A stretch of DNA of 64,000 nucleotides from Curtobacterium pusillum (lineage in GTDB: Bacteria; Actinomycetota; Actinomycetes; Actinomycetales; Microbacteriaceae). Under the pieces are notes generated by a model. It did not search any database. It saw nothing but the letters and a program-made list of their open reading frames with translations, and was not told where the DNA came from. The stretch's first letter is position 1. Each line of letters opens with the position of its first letter. The position numbers and the translations under genes are program-made. Below are positions 27,233-35,823 of the stretch, one piece after another. The DNA is taken from contig NZ_VEIY01000002.1 in assembly GCF_007680845.1 (NCBI RefSeq), positions 144,357-208,356 of the forward strand. The letters are read 5' to 3'.

Positions 27233-28402
27233 TCAGGCCGCTGCAGCGGCGAGTTCGGCGGCCTGCTCGGCCGCGTCGTCCATGGTCTCGGCGATCGTGA
27301 CGAGCGGGTGCGCCGCCTCGGTCAGGATGCGCCGGCCCTCGTCCACCTTGTTGCCGTCGAGGCGCACGACGAGCGGCTTGGTCGCCGCGTCGCCGAGGAT
27401 CCCGAGCGCGGCGACGATGCCGTTCGCGACGGCGTCGCAGGCGGTGATGCCGCCGAAGACGTTCACGAAGACGCTCTTCACCTGCGGGTCGCCGAGGATG
27501 ACGTCGAGGCCGTTGGCCATGACCTCGGCCGAGGCGCCGCCGCCGATGTCGAGGAAGTTCGCGGGCTTCACGCCGCCGTGGCGCTCACCGGCGTAGGCGA
27601 CGACGTCGAGCGTCGACATGACGAGGCCGGCACCGTTGCCGATGACCCCGATCTCGCCGTCGAGCTTGACGTAGTTGAGGCCGTGGGCCTTCGCCTTGGC
27701 CTCGAGCGGGTCCTCGCTCGCGGTGTCCTCGAGGTCGGCGTGCGCCGGGTGCCGGAAGTCGGCGTTCTCGTCGAGGGAGACCTTGCCGTCGAGCGCGAGG
27801 ATCTGACCGTCGCCGGTGCGGACGAGGGGGTTCACCTCGACGAGGGTGGCGTCCTCGCCCTTGTAGACGTCGTAGAGCTTCACGAACACGTTCGCGACTT
27901 GCTCCTGCAGCGCCTCGGGGAAGCCGGCCTGCTGCGCGAGCTCGAGCCCCTTCGCCTGGTCGATGCCGGTGAGCGGGTCGACCTCGACCCGGGCGAGCGC
28001 CTCGGGCTTCTCGACCGCGAGCTGCTCGATCTCCATGCCGCCCTCGACGCTGACGAGCGACAGGTACGAGCGGTTCGCCCGGTCGAGCAGCACCGAGAAG
28101 TAGAACTCCTCGGCGATGTCCGCGCCCTGGGCGATCATCACCCGCTGGACCGTGTGGCCCTTGATGTCGAGGCCGAGGATCGCCTGCGCGTGCTCGAACG
28201 CTTCGTCGGGGGTCTTGGCGACCTTGACGCCGCCGGCCTTCCCGCGACCGCCGACCTTCACCTGCGCCTTGACGACGACCACGCCGCCGATCTTCTCCGC
28301 CGCTGCTCTCGCCTCGTCCGGGGTGTCGGCGATGATGCCCTGGAGGACGGGGACGCCGTAGGACTCGAAGAGGTCCCTGGCCTGGTACTCGAAAAGATCC
28401 AC
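27233..28402 (-). CDS. sucC: Succinate-CoA ligase, ADP-forming, beta subunit
   Basis: This 389-aa ATP-grasp subunit begins [20 protein letters not shown] and contains [16 protein letters not shown] for nucleotide binding and NIGGGAS-like [12 protein letters not shown] near the C-terminus. The GTG at 28402 is chosen because it gives the family N-terminus and is preceded by GGGAAGAAGA; longer frames run into the promoter region. It is the first gene of sucCD and is divergent from recQ. Two small hairpins lie in its leader. Confidence 0.95.
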   Translation of the reverse strand: MDLFEYQARDLFESYGVPVLQGIIADTPDEARAAAEKIGGVVVVKAQVKVGGRGKAGGVKVAKTPDEAFEHAQAILGLDIKGHTVQRVMIAQGADIAEEFYFSVLLDRANRSYLSLVSVEGGMEIEQLAVEKPEALARVEVDPLTGIDQAKGLELAQQAGFPEALQEQVANVFVKLYDVYKGEDATLVEVNPLVRTGDGQILALDGKVSLDENADFRHPAHADLEDTASEDPLEAKAKAHGLNYVKLDGEIGVIGNGAGLVMSTLDVVAYAGERHGGVKPANFLDIGGGASAEVMANGLDVILGDPQVKSVFVNVFGGITACDAVANGIVAALGILGDAATKPLVVRLDGNKVDEGRRILTEAAHPLVTIAETMDDAAEQAAELAAAAA

Positions 28403-28416
28403 GCTGTTCTTCTTCC

Positions 28417-28485
28417 CGCACGACGGTTCGTGCGATCGGCATCGGTTTCCCGGTCGCGCACTCCACATCGAGGGTCGCTCGATGT
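28417..28485 (-). promoter_or_regulatory. Two hairpins in the sucC leader / divergent promoter region
   Basis: CGCACGA (28417-28423) pairs with TCGTGCG (28428-28434) around four bases. ACATCGAG (28465-28472) pairs with CTCGATGT (28478-28485) around five bases. Both are perfect and lie between divergent sucC and recQ. They could be leader structures or regulator sites; promoter boxes are not obvious. Confidence 0.4.
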
Positions 28486-28584
28486 CGAGACAACGGCCGA
28501 CGGCCATGCTAGCGCCGCAGTGTGGACATCCGGTGCGCGCGGCTCCGGGCCGGACCACAGGGAGCGCTCGGCACGGTGTACCCG

Positions 28585-30210
28585 ATGGACACCGCACTCC
28601 GTACCCGCGCCACCGACGTCTTCGGTTGGACCCTCCGTCCCCAGCAGGAGACCGTCATCGACGCGGTCCTGTCCGGCCGGGACGCCCTCGCCGTGATGCC
28701 GACCGGATCCGGCAAGTCCGCGATCTACCAGGTCGCCGGGCTCGCGCTCGACGGGCTCGTCGTCGTGGTGTCGCCGCTCGTCGCCCTGCAGGAGGACCAG
28801 GTCGTCGGGCTCGAGGACCACCCGGACGCCCCCCGTGCCGTGACGATCAACGCGACGAAGGGCCACCGTGACCTCACCGAGGCGTGGGACGCGGTCGACG
28901 CCGGCGAGGTCCGGTACGTGTTCCTCGCTCCGGAGCAGCTCGCGAAGGACGACGTCGTCGAGCGGCTCGTGGCCGCCGGGGTCGCCCTCCTGACGGTCGA
29001 CGAGGCGCACTGCGTGTCGTCGTGGGGGCACGAATTCCGGCCGGACTACCTGCTGCTCGGCGAGGTCGCCGAACGGCTCGGCCGCCCACCGGTGCTCGCG
29101 ATGACGGCCACCGGGTCCTCGCCCGTCCGCACCGAGATCGTGGAGCGGCTCGGCATGCGGGACCCGCTCGTCCTCGCCACCGGGTTCGACCGGCCGGAGC
29201 TCCGCTTCGAGGTCGTCCGCCACGAGGACGCCGACAGCAAGCAGGACGCCCTCGTCGCCCAGGTCGCCGGACTCGAGGGAGCCGGGGTCGTGTACGTCGC
29301 CACCCGCGCCGAGACCCTGGTCTACGCCGACGAGCTCGTCGAGAGCGGCCGGCGCGCCAAGCCGTACCACGCGGGGCTCCGGGTGCGGGACCGCGAGGCC
29401 GTGCACCACGCGTTCCTCGACGGCGACATCGACGTCGTCGTGGCCACGAGCGCGTTCGGCATGGGCATCGACAAGCCCGACGTCCGCTTCGTCGTGCACG
29501 CCGACGTGCCGGAGTCGGTCGACGCGTACTACCAGGAGGTCGGGCGGGCGGGGCGCGACGGCAGCCCGGGGCTCGCGACCATGCACTACCGCGCCGAGGA
29601 CCTCGGCCTCCGCCGCTTCTTCGCCTCCGGCAGCCCCCGGCCGGCCTCGCTCCGCGCGGTGTTCGACGCCGTGCCGGGCCGCGGCACCGTGGCCCGGTCG
29701 GACCTGCCGGACGCCAGCGGACTCTCCGCACGGACCGCCGGACGCGCCGCCAACGCGCTCGTCGACGCCGGGGTCCTCGTCGACGTGCGCGACGGACTCC
29801 GCCGGGCCCCCGGCGCGCCGCGGACCGCCGAGGACGCCGCCCGCGCCGCCTCGGACCGCGCGGACGAGCGGGAGCGCATCGAGGAGTCCCGGATCGCGAT
29901 GGTGCGCCGCTTCGCCGAGACCGACGAGTGCCGCCGGCAGTTCCTGCTCGGCTACTTCGGCGACGAGCTGCCCGAACCGTGTGGCAACTGCGACACCTGC
30001 TCGTCCGGTTCCGCCCAGCGAGCGCACGCGGCCGACGGGTCGCACGACGCCGAGTGGCCGCCGGACGCCGAGGTCGAGCACGCCGAGTGGGGCCGCGGGA
30101 CCGTGATGAGCACCGAGGACGACCGCCTGACGGTGTTCTTCGAGTCCGCCGGGTACCGCACGCTCGCCCTCGCCGACGTCGCGGAGCGCGGGCTGCTCGA
30201 GCGCGTCTGA
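28585..30210 (+). CDS. recQ: RecQ family ATP-dependent DNA helicase with PcrA-like C-terminal module
   Basis: The 541-aa superfamily 2 helicase has Walker [13 protein letters not shown], the DEAH box [18 protein letters not shown], and motif [14 protein letters not shown]. The RecQ zinc site has four cysteines around CRRQF and CGNCDTC (about 450-475). It lacks an HRDC domain. Instead the last 50 residues ([13 protein letters not shown]...ALADVAERG) resemble the C-terminal Tudor-like module of PcrA helicases. The start is uncertain: ATG at 28585, or GTG at 28576, which sits 11 bases after GGGAG. Confidence 0.88.
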   Translation: MDTALRTRATDVFGWTLRPQQETVIDAVLSGRDALAVMPTGSGKSAIYQVAGLALDGLVVVVSPLVALQEDQVVGLEDHPDAPRAVTINATKGHRDLTEAWDAVDAGEVRYVFLAPEQLAKDDVVERLVAAGVALLTVDEAHCVSSWGHEFRPDYLLLGEVAERLGRPPVLAMTATGSSPVRTEIVERLGMRDPLVLATGFDRPELRFEVVRHEDADSKQDALVAQVAGLEGAGVVYVATRAETLVYADELVESGRRAKPYHAGLRVRDREAVHHAFLDGDIDVVVATSAFGMGIDKPDVRFVVHADVPESVDAYYQEVGRAGRDGSPGLATMHYRAEDLGLRRFFASGSPRPASLRAVFDAVPGRGTVARSDLPDASGLSARTAGRAANALVDAGVLVDVRDGLRRAPGAPRTAEDAARAASDRADERERIEESRIAMVRRFAETDECRRQFLLGYFGDELPEPCGNCDTCSSGSAQRAHAADGSHDAEWPPDAEVEHAEWGRGTVMSTEDDRLTVFFESAGYRTLALADVAERGLLERV

Positions 30211-30409
30211 CCGGGGGAAGGCGCGGTCGCTCGACCACCCGTCGGCGACCGCGCTCCACTCCCCCGAGCACGGCGAGTGTGCCCCGCGCCCGTGACCCGC
30301 AGGTGACCTGCAGGTGAACGGGACACGAAACGGCGCGCGGAGCGGACACCGGACGCGTCCGCAGGACCGGGGCGTACACAGGGAGTCCCGAAACGAGAAG
30401 GAGTGCGCA

Positions 30410-30691
30410 GTGAGCGACCCCGGCATCACACCCGACGACGGCACCGACGAGTTCCGCGACGACGACGTGGACACCGAGCACACCGGCCCCTACGAGGTGG
30501 ACGACCGCGAGGAAGCCCTCGAGACCGTCACGAACGACGCCGTGGCCGGCGAGACCGTCGAACCGCAGCCCGGTGACGGCACCGACGACGGCCCGACGGG
30601 CGGCTCGCCCCGCGAGGGCTCACCCGACCTGTGGGAGCAGGAGGAGGAGCGTCCCGACCTCGGGAACGACCTCGGCACGAAGCCCCTCTGA
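30410..30691 (+). CDS. Small acidic hypothetical protein
   Basis: This 93-aa protein is rich in Asp, Glu, Gly and Pro with no hydrophobic segment or known domain. The GTG at 30410 is well supported by AAGGAG shortly upstream. Coding is plausible from the ribosome site and the steady codon use up to the stop. Composition suggests a disordered cytosolic protein. I cannot assign a function. Confidence 0.6.
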   Translation: MSDPGITPDDGTDEFRDDDVDTEHTGPYEVDDREEALETVTNDAVAGETVEPQPGDGTDDGPTGGSPREGSPDLWEQEEERPDLGNDLGTKPL

Positions 30692-30714
30692 CCGGCACCC
30701 CGTACGATCGGGCC

Positions 30715-31080
30715 GTGTTCCGTCGCGCCCGAGCCAGTGTCAGTCGCATGCCGGGTGCGGTGCGACTCATCACGATCGCCGCGCTCCTGCTCGTGGCTGC
30801 CGCGGCGAACCTCGTCGCCCGGTCGGAGCCGACGAGCCGTTGGCTCCCGCTGCTGCTGGTCGGTGTGGTCGGTGGCGTGGTCGCCGGCGCTCCGAGACGA
30901 CTCTGGCCGCTCCCGGCGATCTGGCTCGTCGCGACACTGCTCGTGACGACCACCGGCGCCACCGTCGACGGGACGGCACTCATGGTCTCCCTGGTCGCGG
31001 GGGCGGTCGCGTTGGCCCTGGCGATCGCAGTGGACATGGTGCCGTTCCTGCGGAAGCGGCGACGCGGGGCCGGAACGTGA
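30715..31080 (+). CDS. Small membrane protein, unknown
   Basis: The frame encodes about 121 aa with three to four hydrophobic segments (LITIAALLLVAAAANLVA, PLLLVGVVGGVVAG, LPAIWLVATLLVTT, ALMVSLVAGAVALALAIAVDMV) and a basic KRRRG tail. The start is uncertain: GTG at 30715 or ATG at 30748, neither with a clear ribosome site. Its TGA overlaps the GTG of the MpaB-like gene by 4 bp, suggesting coupling. Function unknown. Confidence 0.6.
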   Translation: MFRRARASVSRMPGAVRLITIAALLLVAAAANLVARSEPTSRWLPLLLVGVVGGVVAGAPRRLWPLPAIWLVATLLVTTTGATVDGTALMVSLVAGAVALALAIAVDMVPFLRKRRRGAGT

Positions 31081-31913
31081 CCACGGGACAGCCTGGAGGC
31101 GCGGTGCCGGACCCGCACCGTGCCTCCCGTCCGACCGCTGGTCGCGTCCAGGACCCGGACCTCCGTCGGTTCCTCGCCGACAGCACACCCGTGGCCGCGG
31201 GTGGCCGCGCGATCCTGCTGCAGATCGCCGACCCGGTGGTCGCGGCGGGAGTGCGCTGCCACTCGGACTTCGCGCGCCGACCGCAGCAGCGGCTGGCCCA
31301 CACCCTGATGTTCGTGTACGCCGTGGTCATCGGCACCGAGGCGGACGCCGCCGTCGCCGCTGGGTTCGTCGGCCGGGCCCACCGCCCGGTCACCGGGGCC
31401 GACGACCCGGACCGGCAGCTCTGGGTGGCGGCGACCCTGTACGACTCGGCGATGCGCGCGCACACGCTGTTCGGCGACCCCGTCGACGCCTCCCGTGCCC
31501 GGTCGGTCCTCGACGCCTACGCGCCGATCGGCACGGCGCTGCGCGTGCCCGCCGACCGCTGGCCCGGGACCGTCGAGGCGTTCGAGTGGTACTGGGCGTC
31601 CGCGCTCGAGCGTCTCGAGGTGACCGACGACGCCCGCGGGGTCGTCCGCGACCTGCTGCACCCGCGGTTCGCGCCGCTGTGGGTGCGGGCCGTGATGCCG
31701 GTCGTCCGGATCGTGACGGTCGGCATGCTGCCGGAGGTCGTGCGCACGCAGTACGGGTTCGCGTGGGGGCCGCGCGAGCAGCGGCGGTTCCGGCGCACCG
31801 TCCGGTGGGTGCGTGTGGTCCGCGGGCTCCTGCCGCGCGGGCTGCTCCGGCTGCCCGGGCCGCTCCTGCTCCGGTCGATGCACCGCACCGCGGACAGGTA
31901 CTTGTCAAACTGA
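31077..31913 (+). CDS. Oxygenase MpaB-like (DUF2236) family protein
   Basis: The 278-aa protein shows the DUF2236 pattern: RRPQQRLAHTLMFVYAVVIGT, then GRAHRPVTGADD with the conserved His, LWVAATLYDSAMRAHTLFGDP, and a basic C-terminal region. Members related to latex-clearing protein bind b-type haem, but the role of the small bacterial versions is unclear. The GTG start overlaps the previous stop. Residues 5-18 are encoded by a copy of the dispersed GGAGGCGCGG palindrome, so the true start may be later or the N-terminus recently altered. Its stop lies inside the dyad that controls the next operon. Confidence 0.78.
   Translation: MTTGQPGGAVPDPHRASRPTAGRVQDPDLRRFLADSTPVAAGGRAILLQIADPVVAAGVRCHSDFARRPQQRLAHTLMFVYAVVIGTEADAAVAAGFVGRAHRPVTGADDPDRQLWVAATLYDSAMRAHTLFGDPVDASRARSVLDAYAPIGTALRVPADRWPGTVEAFEWYWASALERLEVTDDARGVVRDLLHPRFAPLWVRAVMPVVRIVTVGMLPEVVRTQYGFAWGPREQRRFRRTVRWVRVVRGLLPRGLLRLPGPLLLRSMHRTADRYLSN
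31095..31127. repeat. Family 1 palindrome inside a coding region
   Basis: GGAGGCGCGGTGC (31095-31107) and GCACCGTGCCTCC (31115-31127) pair with one mismatch. The element falls in-frame at the N-terminus of the MpaB-like gene, just after the preceding stop codon. In other copies the palindrome marks gene ends, so it may originally have terminated the upstream gene. Confidence 0.7.
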
Positions 31914-31937
31914 CAAATACCGTGGTACGGTCGGGTC
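31898..31937 (+). promoter_or_regulatory. Promoter and operator of the NAD-salvage operon (leaderless)
   Basis: The dyad 31898-31920 has arms GTACTTGTCA and TGACAAATAC around AAC (one mismatch in each direction), centred on 31909. TTGTCA (31902-31907) serves as -35, with TACGGT (31926-31931) 18 bases later as -10. The prs ATG follows only six bases after the -10 with no ribosome site, so transcription likely begins at the start codon. The NrtR-like protein encoded two genes downstream is the obvious binder. Confidence 0.65.
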
Positions 31938-32768
31938 ATGGCAGTCGAACTGAACACCCGGACCACCCGGGGAGACCTCGCGACACCGACGTTCTCCACC
32001 ATGCGGTTCCCCGCCGGTGAAGCCCACGTCAAGGTCGCGCACGACGCCGACGCGGGGGACCTCATCGAGATCGCGACCCTGCGCGGCACGAGCGGCGACG
32101 ACCTCCTCGTGCTCGGCATGTGGGCGGACGCCGTCCGGCAGCGCGGATCCCGGTCCGTCGCCCTCATCCCCTACCTGCCCGGCGCCCGGCAGGACCGCGG
32201 ACTCCCCTTCGGCGCGAAGGTCTACGCGGACGTCATCAACGGCTTCCGGATCGACCAGGTCATCGCGTTCGACCCGCACTCGCCCGTGATCGTCGACCTG
32301 GTCGAGCGGCTCACCGTCGTCACCAGCGAAGCGCTCGTCCGCGACGCCGTGGTCGCCGGCTCCGACTACGTCGGCATCATCGCCCCCGACAAGGGCGCGG
32401 TCGCCCGGGCCACTGCCGTCGCCAAAGCGTGCGGTCTCCCGGTGTTCCGGGCGGAGAAGCACCGCAACCCGGACACCGGCAAGCTCGACGGGTTCTCCTG
32501 CGAGCCACTGCCCGACACCGGCCGGCTGCTCGTCGTCGACGACATCTGCGACGGCGGCGGCACGTTCATGGGTCTCGCGGCGGCGACCGGCCTGACGAAG
32601 GACCGCCTCGGCCTCTGGGTCTCGCACGGCGTCTTCTCCGGCCGGGCCCCGCAGCTCGCCGACCACTTCGGGGAGATCGTCACGACGGACTCCTACCCCG
32701 CGCAGAACCACATCGACGGTCTGCGCACCATCGAACTCACCCCCACCCTGACGGAGCAGATCCGATGA
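31938..32768 (+). CDS. prs: Ribose-phosphate pyrophosphokinase-like protein of an NAD-salvage operon
   Basis: This 276-aa PRPP synthetase homologue is shorter than housekeeping Prs (about 310-320 aa). FPAGEAHVK, YLPGARQDRGLPFG and the PRPP loop LVVDDICDGGGTF are the catalytic and ribose-5-phosphate-binding elements. It overlaps the nicotinamide phosphoribosyltransferase gene by 4 bp and probably supplies PRPP directly to it. It is thus likely a dedicated paralogue, not the cell's main Prs. In phage NARP1 pathways a Prs-like enzyme makes ADP-ribose pyrophosphate instead; sequence alone cannot exclude a special substrate. The start has no ribosome site and appears leaderless. Confidence 0.85.
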   Translation: MAVELNTRTTRGDLATPTFSTMRFPAGEAHVKVAHDADAGDLIEIATLRGTSGDDLLVLGMWADAVRQRGSRSVALIPYLPGARQDRGLPFGAKVYADVINGFRIDQVIAFDPHSPVIVDLVERLTVVTSEALVRDAVVAGSDYVGIIAPDKGAVARATAVAKACGLPVFRAEKHRNPDTGKLDGFSCEPLPDTGRLLVVDDICDGGGTFMGLAAATGLTKDRLGLWVSHGVFSGRAPQLADHFGEIVTTDSYPAQNHIDGLRTIELTPTLTEQIR

Positions 32769-34324
32769 CCGACACCGACACCACCACGATCGCGCCACGA
32801 CTCACCGCGCCGAGCCCGATCGCCCCGCTCCTCGCCGTCGACGGGTACAAGCACTCGCACCGGCAGGTCTACCCCGCCGGCACCACCCGAATCCTCATCA
32901 ACTGGACGAACCGGTCGAACGCGCACATGCCCGAGTCGACGCACGCGGTGGTCTTCGGCCTGCAGGCGTTCATCCAGCGCTCGCTCGTCGAAGCCTGGGC
33001 GCCGTTCTTCGCCGCCGACGAGGACGAGGTCGCCGACCGGTTCGAGCAGGCCCTGCAGGGGTACTTCGGCCCGAACCACATCGGCACCGACCACGTCCGC
33101 GCCCTGCACCGGCTCGGGTACCTCCCGCTCGAGATCCGCGCGCTCCCCGAGGGCACGCTCGCCCCGATCGGCGTCGCCACCCTGACGATCGAGAACACGA
33201 TCGACGAGTTCTTCTGGCTGCCGAACTACATCGAGACCGCGCTGTCGGCGTCGATCTGGCACCCGTCGACCGTCGCCACCAAGGCGCTCGAGTACCGCGA
33301 CCTCATGGAGGACTGGGCCGCCCGCACCGGCGCCGACCCGGCCAGCATCGACTTCGCCGCACACGACTTCTCGTTCCGCGGGCAGTCGAGCATCGAATCA
33401 GCCGCCGCCGGCGGGGCCGGGCACCTCCTCTCGTTCCTCGGCACCGACTCGATGCCGTCGCTCGACTTCATCGACCGGTACTACCCGGGCGACAACGGCT
33501 GGGTCGCCGCGAGCGTCCCCGCCACCGAGCACAGCGTCATGTGCGTCCGCGGGGCCGACGGCGAGCTGGCGACCTTCGAGCAGATCCTCGACGTCTACCC
33601 GACCGGCATCGTCTCCGCGGTCAGCGACGGCTTCGACCTCTTCAAGGTCGTCACCGAGACGCTCCCCGCCCTCAAGGACCGCATCACCGGCCGCGACGGC
33701 AAGCTCGTCATCCGCCCCGACTCGGGCGACCCGGTCGACATCGTCACCGGCACGGTGCACGGGGTGGACGCCGCGGCGCTGAGCGACCCCGGCCGCAGCC
33801 ACGAGGAGAAGGGCGTCGTCGAACTCCTCGACGAGATCTTCGGGCACACCGTGAACGAGCAGGGGTTCAAGGTCCTCGACCAGCACGTCGGCGTGATCTA
33901 CGGCGACAGCATCACCCTCGACCGTGCCCACCGCATCTACGAGCGTCTCGCCGCGAAGGGCTACGCGAGCGACAACATCGTGCTCGGGATCGGCTCGTAC
34001 ACGTACCAGTACATGACCCGCGACAACCTCGGCAGCGCGGTCAAGGCCACCTGGGCACTCGTCGACGGCGAGCCCGTGGACATCCAGAAGGACCCCAAGA
34101 CCGGCAGCGGCAAGAAGAGCGCCAAGGGCCGGATCGCCCTGCACCGCGACGCCACCGGTGAGATCCGGCAGACCGACCAGGCCACCCCGGAGAACGAGGC
34201 GACCAACCTCCTCCAGCCCGTGTGGATCGACGGCCGGTTCACCGTCCTGCAGTCCTTCGCCGACGTCCGCGAGACCCTCCGGGCCGAACGCGCCGCCCGC
34301 GCGGCACGACGGGCGACCGCGTGA
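32765..34324 (+). CDS. nadV: Nicotinamide phosphoribosyltransferase
   Basis: The 519-aa enzyme joins nicotinamide and PRPP to give NMN. DGYKHSHRQVYPAGTT near the start, DFSFRGQSSIESAA, and FLGTDSMPSLDF match NAMPT. The Asp in GTDS corresponds to the residue selecting the amide over nicotinate, and the phosphohistidine lies in ATEHSVM. IRPDSGDPVDIV is the usual PRPP/NMN site. Length matches vertebrate and bacterial NAMPT. It is flanked by prs and an NrtR-like regulator with 4-bp overlaps on both sides. Confidence 0.93.
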   Translation: MTDTDTTTIAPRLTAPSPIAPLLAVDGYKHSHRQVYPAGTTRILINWTNRSNAHMPESTHAVVFGLQAFIQRSLVEAWAPFFAADEDEVADRFEQALQGYFGPNHIGTDHVRALHRLGYLPLEIRALPEGTLAPIGVATLTIENTIDEFFWLPNYIETALSASIWHPSTVATKALEYRDLMEDWAARTGADPASIDFAAHDFSFRGQSSIESAAAGGAGHLLSFLGTDSMPSLDFIDRYYPGDNGWVAASVPATEHSVMCVRGADGELATFEQILDVYPTGIVSAVSDGFDLFKVVTETLPALKDRITGRDGKLVIRPDSGDPVDIVTGTVHGVDAAALSDPGRSHEEKGVVELLDEIFGHTVNEQGFKVLDQHVGVIYGDSITLDRAHRIYERLAAKGYASDNIVLGIGSYTYQYMTRDNLGSAVKATWALVDGEPVDIQKDPKTGSGKKSAKGRIALHRDATGEIRQTDQATPENEATNLLQPVWIDGRFTVLQSFADVRETLRAERAARAARRATA

Positions 34325-35001
34325 CCGGTGCCCCGACGGCGGCCCGCGACCAGCCGCTCATCGCGATCGACGTCGTCCCGGTGTCCTTCGCGGCGGGCAG
34401 TGGTCTCCGGGTCGCCACCGCGCCTCGGCAGTACGCGCCGTACGTCGGCCAGGAGGCGCTGCCCGGCGTGCTCCTGGCCCCTGCGGAACGCCTCGCCGAC
34501 GGTGCCCGACGCGCGCTCCGGTCCAAGGCCGGGATCGATGCGGCTGCGGTCCGGCACCTCGCGCAGATCGGGGCGTTCGACGGGCCGGAGCGGGACCCGC
34601 GGAGCACGGCGATCAGCGTCGCGTTCGCGGCCGTGGTGGACCCGAGCGCCGTCGGGCCCGGTGGCGGAGGCGCCGTGGACCGGCCGTCTTCGGTCTGGAG
34701 GCTCCCCGACCAGGGCGAGCCGCGCCTCCCGTTCGACCACGACACGATCATCCGTGCCGCCCTCGAGCACGTCCGCACCCGGATCTGGCGCGACCTGCCG
34801 CTGACGCGCGCGCTCCTCGGCGAGGTGTTCACCAGCTCGGACGCGGCGCAGCTGCAGACCGCCCTGACCGGCACGGCCCCGGACCCGGGCAACACGAACC
34901 GTGCGCTCCGGACGAACCCGGCGCTCGTCCGGGCGGATGCTCCCTCCTCCGTCGCCGGCCGGGGCGGTCGTCCCCCGGTGACCTGGACGTGGGTGGACTG
35001 A
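34321..35001 (+). CDS. NrtR-like Nudix-domain transcriptional regulator
   Basis: This 226-aa protein has an N-terminal Nudix fold whose catalytic box is degenerate (LLAPAERLADGARRALRSKAGI lacks the RExxEE glutamates). The C-terminal winged-helix segment ends NTNRALRTNPALVRA...GRGGRPPVTWTWVD. That combination defines NrtR, the ADP-ribose-responsive repressor of NAD genes. It is the third gene of the operon, with a GTGA overlap, so it likely controls its own promoter through the dyad at 31898-31920. A hydrolase role is unlikely given the lost metal ligands. Confidence 0.78.
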   Translation: MTGAPTAARDQPLIAIDVVPVSFAAGSGLRVATAPRQYAPYVGQEALPGVLLAPAERLADGARRALRSKAGIDAAAVRHLAQIGAFDGPERDPRSTAISVAFAAVVDPSAVGPGGGGAVDRPSSVWRLPDQGEPRLPFDHDTIIRAALEHVRTRIWRDLPLTRALLGEVFTSSDAAQLQTALTGTAPDPGNTNRALRTNPALVRADAPSSVAGRGGRPPVTWTWVD

Positions 35002-35019
35002 GCGCGGTTGGGTGGGGGC

Positions 35020-35661
35020 ATGCCCTCCGCCCCGCTGTCCGGTGACACCTCGTTCGCCTTCCCCGAGTTCACCGACCCGCCCGTCTCGCCGTTCACGGTC
35101 GCCCGCTCCTGGCTGGACGCCGCTCAAGACGGCGACGTCTCCGAGCCGCTGTCGATGACGCTCGCCACGGCCGGCGCCGACGGGCGGGTGTCCGCGCGGA
35201 CGGTGGACGTGAAGCGGCTCGACGACGAGGGCCTCGTGTTCGGCACCTCGACGCTGAGCCCGACGGGCCGGCAGCTCGAGGAGAACCCGTTCGCAGCGCT
35301 CCAGGTCTACTGGCGCGAGACCATGCAGCAGCTCCGGTTCGAGGGGCGGGCGGTGGTGCTTTCCGACGCCGAGTCCGACGCGCTGTTCGCCGACCGGTCG
35401 CCGAAGTCGCGCGCCGCCACGGCCGTCGCCGACCAGTCCGCCGTGCTCGAGCCGCGGACGCTCGAGGACCTCATCGACGACGCGAACGCCCTGCTCGACG
35501 AGGCCGGCGACGACGTCCCCCGCCCCGCGGGGTGGGTGGCGTGGCGGCTCGAACCCGAGCGCGTCGAGTTCTGGCACGGCAGTCGGGACCGCATGCACCG
35601 GCGGTTGGAGTACCGCAGGGGCGCCGGCGGCGGGTGGAGCGCGGCGCGTTTGCAGCCGTAG
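35020..35661 (+). CDS. Pyridoxamine 5'-phosphate oxidase family protein
   Basis: The 213-aa protein has the FMN-binding split barrel of PNPOx enzymes. LSMTLATAGADGRVSARTVDVK, LEENPFAALQVYWRE and QLRFEGRAVVLSDAESDALF match the PdxH core, and the C-terminal dimerisation part ends ERVEFWHGSRDRMHRRLEYR. PdxH would make pyridoxal phosphate, but VDVKRLDD replaces the usual VLLKGFD, so a related flavin oxidase (PhzG-like) is possible. The ATG at 35020 was chosen over a GTG at 35008. It starts 18 bp after the NrtR-like gene. Confidence 0.78.
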   Translation: MPSAPLSGDTSFAFPEFTDPPVSPFTVARSWLDAAQDGDVSEPLSMTLATAGADGRVSARTVDVKRLDDEGLVFGTSTLSPTGRQLEENPFAALQVYWRETMQQLRFEGRAVVLSDAESDALFADRSPKSRAATAVADQSAVLEPRTLEDLIDDANALLDEAGDDVPRPAGWVAWRLEPERVEFWHGSRDRMHRRLEYRRGAGGGWSAARLQP

Positions 35662-35729
35662 CGCGCGGGGGCGCGCCCGGCGCGGGGCCGCGCGAGGCGG
35701 CGCCGGGTCGCGGGCCGCCGTGCCGCGGG

Positions 35730-35796
35730 GTCGAACCACGATTGCGACGTGGAACCGGCACCCGGGCCCGGTTCGACGTCGGTTCCGTGGTTCGAC
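35730..35796. terminator. 67-bp imperfect palindrome between convergent genes
   Basis: Two 29-bp arms agree at 24 positions around a 9-nt GC loop; the outer 11 bp (GTCGAACCACG) are perfect. It lies between the ends of the PNPOx-family gene and pcrA, which converge. It is probably a two-way terminator, possibly a third class of repeated palindrome. Confidence 0.55.
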
Positions 35797-35823
35797 ACCG
35801 GCCGACGCGGGGCGCGCCGGGCG

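Noticed and set aside
35786..35800. GGTTCGACACC, resembling a tRNA T-loop
   Set aside because: The flanks do not form a T-stem, and no acceptor or anticodon arms can be drawn. The word is part of the long palindrome.
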